A DNA stretch of 64,000 bases from Candidatus Gastranaerophilales bacterium (lineage in GTDB: Bacteria > Cyanobacteriota > Vampirovibrionia > Gastranaerophilales > Gastranaerophilaceae), in contig CALUWM010000001.1 in the NCBI GenBank assembly GCA_944324485.1, positions 1 through 64,000 on the forward strand, in the 5' to 3' direction. Position 1 is the first letter of the stretch; each line of letters opens with the position of its first letter. A program made the position numbers and the translations under genes. The notes under the pieces were generated by a model. It was not told the DNA's origin and made no database searches. It saw only the letters and a program-made list of their open reading frames with translations. Positions 25,886-35,635 of this stretch are shown here, piece by piece.

Positions 25886-28618
25886 CTACACCTTATTCCA
25901 ATTTGCCTGTTTTTTAAAAAGAGTAATCAACTCACCCTTAGGTGCAAAAATAGCTTTTATAATATTTGAATTATAACTATAATCAACAACAATTCTCTGA
26001 GTGTAATCGCTGCCTTTTGCATAAAGAGGTTTTTTAGTATAAACTGTTTCAAATACATTCTTAAGTTTTTCTTTTGTTTCATCCGAATATAAATCTGAAA
26101 TATCATCCGTTTCAGATAATGCAAATCTATCTATTGCCCTCAATCTGGCATGTAAAGATAAATTAGCCACATCATCATTTGAATATTTTATCCAATCATT
26201 TGAATTAACGAAATCAACAAATTCTTCAGGTAAAACCTGAATTAAAGCTCTTATATATAAATAATCTGGTATTTCTTCATCAAGCCCTAAAGTTTTTTTA
26301 TCCAACTGCAATAACCTTATAATATTTTGGTAGGATTCACTTGATTTTTTCATTTTAAATACAATTTCTTCTGCTATATTTTTAGAACTAAATTTATTAC
26401 ATTCATTTGTCTTTGCGTTTGTCATGGCACCAACAAAACAAGAATCCTTAGGAACCCCATAAGCCCTATTTATAAATTCTATATAAGTATTATCTGAAAC
26501 CATAGGAGAACTTAAAAGTTCTTTTATATCAACACAATTTATGTTATCAGCATTAATTTCCAAAGGAAATTCCAGGCTCCTGATTTTAGATTTCAATTTG
26601 TTTAACAATCTTATACACTCAACAAAATCAACATTTTCAGGTAAGTTTTTCAAAAATAATAACAACTTTTCATTTGAATCATCAGAAGTCTCATATTCTT
26701 TAAAAAAGCTTTCAAGAGCTCCAAATGAAGGAATTTGTATCTTTGCAATTAAAGATAATATTTCTTTTCTTTTTTCTTTATCTTTAACTCCGGATAAAAA
26801 TTCATCAAGCCTATCCCTTGATTTCAACAAAAATCCTGTATCCTTTAAATAATCAATTACTTGTTGTCCAGATGATTCTTTATCATCTATACTTTCTAAG
26901 ATTTCTAAACAATTTGCCCTGTATTGTACATCTTCGGGATTTCTTTCTGTACTTATTTTATTTTCATTTATAAATTTAATAGTTTCTTCATAACCAAAAT
27001 AAGGCACAAAATCATCAATTAATCCGATTTTTTCACGATATGAAACCTCATTTTCAATATTAAGTCTTACAATATTTTTTAAAATTTCAAATGTTGAATT
27101 TTTTTTATTTTGAAATAAATTATAATACTTTTTATAAATATTTAATGCGGATTCACCAGCAAAATAAGCTCCTTTGGGGCTATTCAAAAAATTTTCTATA
27201 TCAACCTCTACTGCTTCAAACTTATTTTTTTCATTTAATAAAACACTTGCAAGTATTTTTTTCTGTTTTTTTGCTTGTTCAAAAATATCAAAAGAATAAC
27301 AATATTTAAAAAGTTCAAGAAAACTTCTAAACTCATCTTTTGTTAATGTTTTTCTCTTATCTTGAGTAAAATTATTATATAATCCCAAAAAACCATCCGA
27401 ATTTTTTATTTTAAAATTACCAGCAAGTTTATATACAAGTATTAAAATATCTGCATTACCTTGTTCATCATCATAAACTGCGTTAATTACATCGCTAAAT
27501 TTATTATAAAATTCAGATGCCTCTTTATTATCAGTTCCTACAATATCTTTAATAAGCTTTGATATAAGATTTTTATTTGCAATTTGCCTTAAAATATCTT
27601 TGTCATTATCTTCTATAAAAGATTTCTTGCTAATTCGATTAAATTCATCAACAGAAACTCTATTTTTAGACAACAATCTAAAAAATCTTATTCTTGATTC
27701 TAAGCTTGCAAAATTATTATTGTTGAAACCAAAGGTTTGCAGAGCCGTTGTCTTTAATTTTTTTTGACTTAGTACTAAATTTAATATTTCAGATAAACCG
27801 TCTAAATTTTTACCATCATTTTTCTGATAAAAATAATCAATACATTCAGCATGCTGTTGATAAAATTTTTCAGCATCTTTTCCTAAGTTCATACCATTTT
27901 GATTTAGCAAATCTCTAAAATAAGATATTTTCTTATCATAAGTTTGCTTCAAATAATCTATTGCTTGAATTCTACTTAAAACATCTTCAAAATCGTTAAA
28001 TTCAGGTTTTAAGTGTGCAAAATTTTTATCAAAATCTTCAGACTTACTAACTCCAATACATCTTAAAAAATTAACATACTCATTCAATTTATTAAAATTT
28101 GGATTCTCTTTTGTAGCTTCATGACTATACAAATATAATAATATATCAGGAAAATCTGCTAAATCCTTTTTATTTTCCAATATTCCATATATCTTAACTG
28201 CCTGCACCTTTTGATTAGCAAAAACTTCTTTAGAGTGTTGATTTTTATGGCAAATTTTCGCAAAGTTTGCCATTTGACCTATATTATATATTCCGGATGC
28301 ATTTAATAAAGGTAATACGGTATTAATCTCTACTAATTTATAAAAAATTTCTTCAATTCTTTTGTTATAAATTTTACTTATTGTATTTGCAAACCCTTTC
28401 TCTGTTAAAACATTAATATAAGCATTCATAACTTCTTCTTGATGTAACTCTTTTATTACAAAAGAAGCCAACACATTATCATGCAAAGAACTAAATGATA
28501 CCTCACTATTCTTTGTAAAAGAATCTTGATTTGGTTGAATCTTTGAGCGAAATTCAACCTTTTTTCTCTTATTTTCTTTATCATATAGTTCAGCAAAATT
28601 AATTTTGGAAATTTTCAT
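25886..28618 (-). CDS. Large helical protein of unknown function, F-x-S/G-type leader
   Basis: 910 residues with no recognised catalytic motif. The N terminus has VEFRS (21-25) and VSFSS (40-44), resembling the V-x-F-x-G leader of other proteins here but with Ser in place of Gly. The body is helix-rich with Lys/Asn-rich loops and repeated units such as FRSFLELFKYC and KSEDFDKNFAHLKPEF. There is no signal peptide and no TM segment. Upstream of the start an AT-rich 140-bp region separates it from the divergent M15 gene. It may be a secreted or scaffold protein of this lineage; no function is claimed. Confidence 0.5.
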   Translation of the reverse strand: MKISKINFAELYDKENKRKKVEFRSKIQPNQDSFTKNSEVSFSSLHDNVLASFVIKELHQEEVMNAYINVLTEKGFANTISKIYNKRIEEIFYKLVEINTVLPLLNASGIYNIGQMANFAKICHKNQHSKEVFANQKVQAVKIYGILENKKDLADFPDILLYLYSHEATKENPNFNKLNEYVNFLRCIGVSKSEDFDKNFAHLKPEFNDFEDVLSRIQAIDYLKQTYDKKISYFRDLLNQNGMNLGKDAEKFYQQHAECIDYFYQKNDGKNLDGLSEILNLVLSQKKLKTTALQTFGFNNNNFASLESRIRFFRLLSKNRVSVDEFNRISKKSFIEDNDKDILRQIANKNLISKLIKDIVGTDNKEASEFYNKFSDVINAVYDDEQGNADILILVYKLAGNFKIKNSDGFLGLYNNFTQDKRKTLTKDEFRSFLELFKYCYSFDIFEQAKKQKKILASVLLNEKNKFEAVEVDIENFLNSPKGAYFAGESALNIYKKYYNLFQNKKNSTFEILKNIVRLNIENEVSYREKIGLIDDFVPYFGYEETIKFINENKISTERNPEDVQYRANCLEILESIDDKESSGQQVIDYLKDTGFLLKSRDRLDEFLSGVKDKEKRKEILSLIAKIQIPSFGALESFFKEYETSDDSNEKLLLFLKNLPENVDFVECIRLLNKLKSKIRSLEFPLEINADNINCVDIKELLSSPMVSDNTYIEFINRAYGVPKDSCFVGAMTNAKTNECNKFSSKNIAEEIVFKMKKSSESYQNIIRLLQLDKKTLGLDEEIPDYLYIRALIQVLPEEFVDFVNSNDWIKYSNDDVANLSLHARLRAIDRFALSETDDISDLYSDETKEKLKNVFETVYTKKPLYAKGSDYTQRIVVDYSYNSNIIKAIFAPKGELITLFKKQANWNKV

Positions 28619-28774
28619 TTAATATTCTCCACAATTAGCTTAAAACAAAATAGGTGCTTTTTTTGTCTCAATTTAGAAAAATTAATAAAGAATTGTAAAT
28701 TTTTATTAAAAAACCCTAAAAATTAATAAAAAATAACAAAAAAATGCCGATATAACAAATTGGGAGCGGAATAT

Positions 28775-30832
28775 ATGGAAAATATATTTTCTAAAATTCA
28801 AAGTCTTATATCAAATAACATATCTTATTCAGAATTTGTCAAAAAGTTTGAAGAATTACAAGAAAGCGAAAAAACTTCTGAAGACAATGATAAAGACACA
28901 TCTATTTTTTCTGATTTCACAAAAAATGATATTCAACAAATATTTGAAAACTTTGACATTAATGGCGATGGAAAGCTAGAAGAATCGGAATTTTCAACGT
29001 ACCAAGAAAATTATTCAAAAGACATAAATAACGTTTTTGAATATATGACACAAGATATGTCTGAAGAAGACTTTGATAAAATATTTGAAAAATATCAAAG
29101 TCTATCAAATTTTGATAATAATATGATAGGTCAATTTTTTGATTGTGCAGACAGTAATAACGATGGAAAAATTGACAAAGAAGAATTAGAACAATTTGAA
29201 AAAAAATTCATAAATTCAAATCCAACTCAAGAAACTCCGGAAGTTAAAAACACTCCACAAAGTACTGCAAGCGGCTCAAGTGGAGGAGTTGGAGGTACAT
29301 ATTCATCCGGTGACATGGGTTCTGTTACAACTCAAGAAAATTCAGGTCCAAAAGAATATTCGGATATGAACTTAAGTGAACTTGAAAGCGCCAAATCAAC
29401 AGCTGAAAGTGAATTAAGTACTGCTCAAAGCGAGCTTGATACTGCTCAACAACAAGAAGTCACAGCACAAAACGCTTATGACACCGCAGAAACGAATGCT
29501 GAAAAAAAATATACAGAAATGCAAAATCTAAACACAGAAATGCAAAATGCAATAGAACAAGATAAAAACATAACGGAAGAACAAAAAACAGCTCTTGCAG
29601 AAATTGAAGAAAATTTAAATACAAACCAAGAAGCAATAGAAACTACAAAAACTTCAATTTCAAGCACAGAAAGTTCAATAACTCAAAAAGAAAGCGAGAT
29701 AACTCAAAAAGAAAGTTCGATAACTCAGAAAGAAAGTGCAATAAGTGCTCAACAAAGCACCATTTCTGATTTATACAGCCAACTTCAAAATGTTTCATCA
29801 GGAAGTACTGATGAAGAACGTCAAGTTGCAATAGAAAAAAGACAACAACTTAAAAGCCAAATAAGTTCTGCACAACAAAAAATGCAGGAATTAGAAAGCG
29901 AAAAAGCTCAATTGGAACAAGAAAAAAACAACTTAGAAACCGAAAAACAAGCACTTGAAAGTGAGCTTTCGGAACTTGAAGGAACAAAAGCCGAGTTAGA
30001 TACTGAACAAACAGAAATCTTAAATCAAAAAACAAATTTACTTGCAAAAATCTCAACAAATGCAACTGATGCAACTAAGGATATAATCAATAATTATCAG
30101 CAAGCACAAAATGACTATGAAACAGCAAAAACAGAACTAACAACAGCTAAAGAAACTCTAGATACAGCAAAACAAAAAACAACAGAGGCAAAAAGTACTT
30201 ATGAAACCAAAAAAGCAAATCTTGAACAAATAAACAGTCTAATAGCAACAAAACAAGCTGAAAAAGCTTCTAAAATTTCAGATGAAGGCTCAGTAGAAAT
30301 TCCTGATTTCATACCTGACTCAGATAAAATAAAAATTCAACAACTTCATCCTGAAATGCAAGAAGTAATGGTTGAATTTTTTGAAAAAGCAAAAGAAGCA
30401 GGACTTGAATTTACACTTGAATGTGGCGGACAAGTAAGAACTTTAGGTTATCAAGAAGAACTACACAACAGAAATTCATCAAGATATGGAACACCTAACC
30501 CTTATGGAACTTCATCATTCCATCTATTAGGCTTGGCAGTCGATATCACTCCAAAGGGCTGTTCTTATGAACAACTTGCAACTATCGGAAAATCAGTAGG
30601 TTTAAGTTGGGGTGGCGATTGGCAAGGATATAAAGAAGGATGGCACTTCCAACTTGATAGTGGTGTTAGGTCCATTTTAAACGACCCTTCTCTAAGCGAC
30701 TCAGAAAAAGAAGAAGAAATTGCAGAAAGATACCCTTGTATTAAGACACTATACACAAGCGAAAATAGTTCTTATGAATCAACAGAATTTTATACAGCAG
30801 AAGAGCTTGCGCAAAGAGGTTACAGTATATAA
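28775..30832 (+). CDS. Double EF-hand / coiled-coil / M15 D,D-peptidase
   Basis: 685 residues from ATG 28775. This start is preferred over an in-frame TTG at 28760 because GGGAG at 28762-28766 is 8 nt upstream of the ATG. Two canonical EF-hand loops are present: Asp61-Glu72 (DINGDGKLEESE) and Asp126-Glu137 (DSNNDGKIDKEE). A Gly/Ser linker (166-182, SGSSGGVGG) and a long coiled coil (about 200-505) follow. The C-terminal M15 domain has the S-x-H-x-x-G-x-A-x-D motif (SSFHLLGLAVDI) and a later G-W-H, the zinc ligands of VanY/D-Ala-D-Ala carboxypeptidases and endolysins. It should cleave peptidoglycan stem peptides. No Sec signal. It has the same layout as the CHAP-like protein. Confidence 0.85.
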   Translation: MENIFSKIQSLISNNISYSEFVKKFEELQESEKTSEDNDKDTSIFSDFTKNDIQQIFENFDINGDGKLEESEFSTYQENYSKDINNVFEYMTQDMSEEDFDKIFEKYQSLSNFDNNMIGQFFDCADSNNDGKIDKEELEQFEKKFINSNPTQETPEVKNTPQSTASGSSGGVGGTYSSGDMGSVTTQENSGPKEYSDMNLSELESAKSTAESELSTAQSELDTAQQQEVTAQNAYDTAETNAEKKYTEMQNLNTEMQNAIEQDKNITEEQKTALAEIEENLNTNQEAIETTKTSISSTESSITQKESEITQKESSITQKESAISAQQSTISDLYSQLQNVSSGSTDEERQVAIEKRQQLKSQISSAQQKMQELESEKAQLEQEKNNLETEKQALESELSELEGTKAELDTEQTEILNQKTNLLAKISTNATDATKDIINNYQQAQNDYETAKTELTTAKETLDTAKQKTTEAKSTYETKKANLEQINSLIATKQAEKASKISDEGSVEIPDFIPDSDKIKIQQLHPEMQEVMVEFFEKAKEAGLEFTLECGGQVRTLGYQEELHNRNSSRYGTPNPYGTSSFHLLGLAVDITPKGCSYEQLATIGKSVGLSWGGDWQGYKEGWHFQLDSGVRSILNDPSLSDSEKEEEIAERYPCIKTLYTSENSSYESTEFYTAEELAQRGYSI
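29678..29740 (+). repeat. Three tandem 21-bp repeats inside the M15 gene coil
   Basis: Three copies of ATAACTCAAAAAGAAAGNNNN at 29678, 29699 and 29720 encode I-T-Q-K-E-S-x, an exact heptad. In-frame slippage would lengthen or shorten the coiled coil without a frameshift. Confidence 0.85.
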
Positions 30833-30833
30833 G

Positions 30834-33233
30834 TTAATCAATTTTTTTAAATATAGTTGTGGTTTTTGCAGATAAATTTATTGGATATTTCTTATTTCCA
30901 TCGCTTTTTATGATTTTTCGATTTATATTCCCTTTTCCTGAATATTTATTATCATCCGTATTCAATATCTCAACCCATTCACCTTCAGGGAATTCAATAT
31001 AATAAGACTCTGAATCATAATCAGGATAAGTTTGATTTCCAAAATTTGTAATTGAATACAAACTATTATTTCTTATATCATCTCTTGCATGCATAGCAAT
31101 CACTTGAGAATATGGATGTTTTATAGTATCTTCTAAAACAAAACGACCGCAAGATAGTGCAGAATTATTGGCATTAATAATATTTAAATCTCTTACAAGT
31201 CTTCTAAAAGCATTCATTTTTACTCTTGCTCTTTGACTGTATTCTATTCCAAACAATTTTGATTGCTTCAAAGCTTCTTTATCGGTCCTATAACCCTTTT
31301 CTAAATATAAATTAGGCTCACTTTTTTTCGAACCAAGCTCTCTAAAAAACTTAAATGGCGTTAAATCACAGCTTTCATCTCCTTGAAAAACCATTTTAGG
31401 ACCAGGGGTTGCAAAAACCCTAGTTATCGCCATTTTATTTATATCAAAACTCTTATCGAACATCGCTTTTATCTTATCATAAGTAATTCCTAAATCCGGA
31501 CTTATACCTAATGGTTTTATAATTTCTTGTTCAAATTTTCTACGTATTTCATCTTTATTTTGCATATTATCATTTATATTTAAATCATATTTATCAAGCT
31601 CTCCTGTCTGGAACATGGTTGCAAGCTTATTTGAGAGCATCTCAGATTTTTGATTGGTAACCTTTTCATAAGCTTCTTCGGCTGAACAATTCCATAACTT
31701 TTGTATTTGCTGGATTCTCTTTGCCTCTTCTTCATTCAAAGTAATGCCTTCTTTTAAATGCAGCATGGAACTCATTAATTTTGCAATCAAACGAGTACCA
31801 TCCATATTTCCAATTTCATCGTGACTCATTAAATATTTAACATTATTTTGTGCACAATAACTTGCTTTTTCTATATCAGATAAGTCAACACTTCCAAATA
31901 TAGTATGTTTTAGCTTATGAAAGAAATTAAAATCCCATTCGCTATCATAACCCAATCTAGCTAAAGAAGTCTGATTATTTGAAATATTTTCAATTGCTTC
32001 AATATGCTCTTTTTCGGTTTTATTTATGGCACTTTCTTTATCGTTTAAAGGATTTACAACTCTTCTATCATGGACCTCATCTCTATTATACCAATAATTA
32101 TCACCACTGACACTCATTGAATCTCTTGCATCTTCTGCTATTAAAAAAGCATCAGGCTTATGGTAATTTATTTCAGCAGCAATTTGCTTCATAGTATAAT
32201 CTGAAAGCATAAATTTCGTCATATCAAGCCTTAGACCATCGCAATGATAATTTTCAAGCCAATTTATGGCAGCATTAACCATATAATCTCTTACATAACG
32301 AGAATTTTCTTTTTCATAATTAAAACCTAATCCAAAGCAATTCTTGCAATCAATATAAGGACCTGTTTTATCAAGTTGTTGTCCGTCATCTGAAATATGA
32401 TTTGGAACCATATCCATAATAACATTCAAACCAATACTATGCGCATAATCAATTAATGATTTTAACTCATCAGGGCCACCCAGATGTTCGCTTGGAGCAA
32501 ACTTATCAGCACCATCGTATCCCCAATTAAAAGAGTATGTATTTTCAACCGGCATAATTTCAATAGCGTTAAAACCCAATAAAGGAAGATTTTTAAGAAC
32601 TTTTTTAGCGTCTTCAAACGTTCCACCCTGAGTTAAAGATACTGTGTTAAATTCATATATCCTTGCTTTATCTAAAGGAGTTAAACCGTTTTTATTGCTT
32701 GCAGTCCTCGATATTCTTCTTTTATCATACAAAAACCAATTACTATCTTCCCATTTGTACAAAGAATGGTCATATATAACAGATTCATCTGTTAATTTTT
32801 TTTGCCTATACGAATAAGGATCTTTTACATTAACAGCATTTTTGGTTTTATCTTTAGAAACTCTTTCTATTGTATAAAAATATGAATCGCCATGCTGAAT
32901 TTCATCAGGAGAAATCTTATATGGTGTTTCAAAAATACCCCCGCCTTTATTTTCTAAATCATATCTTATTATTCTGTTATCAGCTTTTTTTACACTAACG
33001 CTAACTCTTTTAGTATCAGGATATGTAAATATTTTAAACGTAACTTCTTTTGTTTTCGGATCAACAAAAGCACCCCAGCTTTTGTGTTCCTTCCAGCTTC
33101 TTTTAAAAGGAATATCAGAAAAATAAATATTATTAACACCAGAACCAATATTTACATTATCATTTTTAATCAAATTATGGTTTTTTAAACTAACACCCTT
33201 ATTAAAATTAAAAGAAACTCCCTGTACTTTCAA
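30834..33233 (-). CDS. GH13 alpha-glucan enzyme, TreZ/branching-enzyme-like
   Basis: 799 residues. An N-terminal leader ends in IPFKR (41-45), a variant of the F-x-G motif. A beta-sandwich (about 55-135, VTFKIFTYPDTKRVSVSV) precedes the (beta/alpha)8 domain. GH13 regions: MDMVPNH, DGLRLD with nucleophile Asp337, LIAEDARD with acid Glu367, and MSHDEIGN with Asp472. The stretch FNWGYDGADKFAP ... GGPDELKSLIDYAHSIGLNVIMDM is most like malto-oligosyltrehalose trehalohydrolase or branching enzymes. It has a helical insertion around 490-600. No Sec signal, so probably cytoplasmic glycogen or trehalose metabolism unless the leader directs export. A malQ-type gene lies at the window end. Confidence 0.85.
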   Translation of the reverse strand: MKVQGVSFNFNKGVSLKNHNLIKNDNVNIGSGVNNIYFSDIPFKRSWKEHKSWGAFVDPKTKEVTFKIFTYPDTKRVSVSVKKADNRIIRYDLENKGGGIFETPYKISPDEIQHGDSYFYTIERVSKDKTKNAVNVKDPYSYRQKKLTDESVIYDHSLYKWEDSNWFLYDKRRISRTASNKNGLTPLDKARIYEFNTVSLTQGGTFEDAKKVLKNLPLLGFNAIEIMPVENTYSFNWGYDGADKFAPSEHLGGPDELKSLIDYAHSIGLNVIMDMVPNHISDDGQQLDKTGPYIDCKNCFGLGFNYEKENSRYVRDYMVNAAINWLENYHCDGLRLDMTKFMLSDYTMKQIAAEINYHKPDAFLIAEDARDSMSVSGDNYWYNRDEVHDRRVVNPLNDKESAINKTEKEHIEAIENISNNQTSLARLGYDSEWDFNFFHKLKHTIFGSVDLSDIEKASYCAQNNVKYLMSHDEIGNMDGTRLIAKLMSSMLHLKEGITLNEEEAKRIQQIQKLWNCSAEEAYEKVTNQKSEMLSNKLATMFQTGELDKYDLNINDNMQNKDEIRRKFEQEIIKPLGISPDLGITYDKIKAMFDKSFDINKMAITRVFATPGPKMVFQGDESCDLTPFKFFRELGSKKSEPNLYLEKGYRTDKEALKQSKLFGIEYSQRARVKMNAFRRLVRDLNIINANNSALSCGRFVLEDTIKHPYSQVIAMHARDDIRNNSLYSITNFGNQTYPDYDSESYYIEFPEGEWVEILNTDDNKYSGKGNINRKIIKSDGNKKYPINLSAKTTTIFKKID

Positions 33234-33393
33234 AACACACCTCTAAACACATTTTTCCAAACTGTAAAATAAACAACAAAAATAGTATGTTTAAACAATA
33301 ACAAACACAACTACCTTAATTTATTACATATTACAATACAATTCTCGTATGTGTAAATTTATTAATTTTTGTATAGTAACTATTTAGAAAATA

Positions 33394-35535
33394 TTATTTT
33401 TTTATATATAATCCCAAAGTATATTCTTGATTTTCTTCTTCATCAGTATTTTCAGGAAGAATATCACCTAAGTTTTTAATTGTTCCATCGCTAATATCTA
33501 CAACCAACAAATCTTTTTCAGTAGCCAAACCTATTCCTTGTCTTACACCGACAACCGAAACATAACATTCTCCGCTATCGCTATCTACCTTCATTAATGC
33601 AGGTTTACCACTAATTAATTGTTTTTGAACTTCAGCAAGTATATTTTCTTTATCTGTTTCATCAAAATAAACATAAGCTTCTGACTCTGAATCAGCCTCT
33701 CCTTCTTCATCTTCTGATTCAGTTGAAGAACCGAAAAATTTATCATTAGTTTCTAAAGCATAAGAAAGGTCATCTTTATCCTCTGCTTCTCCATCTTCTG
33801 ATTCCTTATCTTCTCCTTGAGCTATCCCTGAAGCAACTCCTTGTAATTCTTCGCTACCTATAACAGTATCATAAGTTTCATCACCCAAAGTGTATGAATC
33901 TTTTTCTTCTGAAATACCTGCTAGAGCTTCGATTTGAATATTGGTTTCCTCATCAACTTTTGTTTGTAAAATTTGAATTTCGTTCTTTAGCTGAGCAATT
34001 TCACCTTCCAATTGAGTTCTTAACTCATTTTGTTTTTCAGTATAAGTTGTCTTGCTGGTTTCATATTGTTCTTTTAAGTTTTGCAATTCTTCGTCTTCTA
34101 TTAAAGCAATTTCTCCTTCTATTGTTGACATTTCAGAATTTAAAACTTGCAATTCATCATTAAGAGTAGCAAGCTCTCCTTCTAAATTAGAAAGATTCTC
34201 GTTTTCACTTGCAAGAGTAGTTTCCAATTCAGCCTTCTGATTATTTAACTCTTCTATGGTGTCCTTTATGCCTTGAATAGTAACCGAAATAGAACTTTTT
34301 TCTTCATCAGATAATTCAGAGGATTGACTTTGTTGTTCAAGTGATGATACTGTCTTTTCACAAGAAGCAATATTACTGCTAATAGAATCAATATTTAATT
34401 GAATTTCAGTAATATTACCTTTAGATTCTGATATAGCTATTTCTTTTTCAGCTATTTCTTGGTTTTTAGTCTCTATTTCTCCTTTTTTAGTTTCTAAATT
34501 GTTTGCAAGTTGCTCGTTTATTGTACTTAATTTACCTTTATAATTAGCAAAAGCTTCATTTTCTAAATTTTTTAAATCGACAAGTTCGGAATTAGAACCG
34601 TTTAATACCGCAGAAAGCTCTCCTTCCTTGGTTTCTAATTCTGTTTGTTTATTAATTAATTCTTGTTCTAGCTCAGAAGACGCCACAGTTTCATCAGTTG
34701 AATCACCACCTGTATTGGGTACTGTTGTTTGTCCGCCTACACCTCCGACACTACCCCCGCCTACTCCTCCAACGCCACCTGAACCGGAAGAACCACCAGA
34801 TTCAGACACTTTTTTATCTTTATCAGTATCTGTTTTTATACCTATCTTTTCACGAAGAGAATCTAAAGATTTTGATGTTTCAAGCTGTTTATCATCTAAA
34901 GAACCTCTAAGTCCTTGCATATCTTTAAGAGCATTTTTTGTTTCATCGGAAGAATTTTCCAGAATTTGGGCTTCTATCTCATCACGTTTCTTTAAAAGTT
35001 CTTCTCTTTCAGCTATATATTTTTCAAGTTGCTCTTTCTCTTCAGCGGTCAAGTCTGTTTTTTCTTCAAGTGTATTAATCAATTCATAATTCGCCTGCAA
35101 ATCTTCTAAAACCTTGCTTCTATCTGACAATAATTTAATATCTACTGATTCGTCAGATAGCAACAAATACTCAAACATATTATTTGAATCCTGATATTTA
35201 GACACTGTATCGTCTTCAATATCAGAATCTTCAAATAAATCATCTCCAAGATCAAAATCATCTGAAAAATCATCAATTCCTTCAAAAGAAATTCCTGAAA
35301 ATTCAGAATAACTTTCCAATTTCTGAATGAGACTAGTTAATTCTTCACTTGATAAATCACCGTTTCCGTCTTTATCACATATGGAAAATAAACCTGTTAC
35401 AATCTTTTCACCCTTATCATTAGCAAAAATATTCTCATCATCAGCGATATCTCCGGTTTTATCCTCATCTTTACCACCTGATATGTATGAGTTTGCATAA
35501 TTTGAAATTATTGAAATTAGATTATCAAGTTTCAT
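33394..35535 (-). CDS. EF-hand / coiled-coil protein with degenerate C39-like C terminus
   Basis: 713 residues. EF-hand loop at Asp54-Glu65 (DKDGNGDLSSEE), an acidic stretch (90-110), a first coil (about 140-230), a Gly-rich linker at 247-268 and a second long coil (about 285-540) rich in Glu/Gln/Leu. The C-terminal part (about 610-700) reads like a C39-type peptidase fold: KPALMKVDSDSGECYVSVVGV, then KDLLVVDISDGTIKNL. The expected catalytic Cys and His are not seen, so it is probably non-catalytic or a binding domain. No signal peptide. Same architecture as the CHAP and M15 proteins. It is followed on the same strand, 100 bp upstream, by the calpain-like gene. Confidence 0.7.
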   Translation of the reverse strand: MKLDNLISIISNYANSYISGGKDEDKTGDIADDENIFANDKGEKIVTGLFSICDKDGNGDLSSEELTSLIQKLESYSEFSGISFEGIDDFSDDFDLGDDLFEDSDIEDDTVSKYQDSNNMFEYLLLSDESVDIKLLSDRSKVLEDLQANYELINTLEEKTDLTAEEKEQLEKYIAEREELLKKRDEIEAQILENSSDETKNALKDMQGLRGSLDDKQLETSKSLDSLREKIGIKTDTDKDKKVSESGGSSGSGGVGGVGGGSVGGVGGQTTVPNTGGDSTDETVASSELEQELINKQTELETKEGELSAVLNGSNSELVDLKNLENEAFANYKGKLSTINEQLANNLETKKGEIETKNQEIAEKEIAISESKGNITEIQLNIDSISSNIASCEKTVSSLEQQSQSSELSDEEKSSISVTIQGIKDTIEELNNQKAELETTLASENENLSNLEGELATLNDELQVLNSEMSTIEGEIALIEDEELQNLKEQYETSKTTYTEKQNELRTQLEGEIAQLKNEIQILQTKVDEETNIQIEALAGISEEKDSYTLGDETYDTVIGSEELQGVASGIAQGEDKESEDGEAEDKDDLSYALETNDKFFGSSTESEDEEGEADSESEAYVYFDETDKENILAEVQKQLISGKPALMKVDSDSGECYVSVVGVRQGIGLATEKDLLVVDISDGTIKNLGDILPENTDEEENQEYTLGLYIKK

Positions 35536-35635
35536 CCTTTTCTCCTTATATCAGTTTATACGGCAATAAGTCGCTTTTTCTTAAGAAGAAAACCATATAA
35601 TATTAACTTTTATTAAGACTAAATTACTCGATCTA

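Noticed and set aside
34628-35089. 153-codon Ser/Pro-rich ORF on the plus strand
   Set aside because: It lies wholly opposite the EF-hand coiled-coil gene; its Pro/Ser composition is the complement of the Gly linker and acidic coil.
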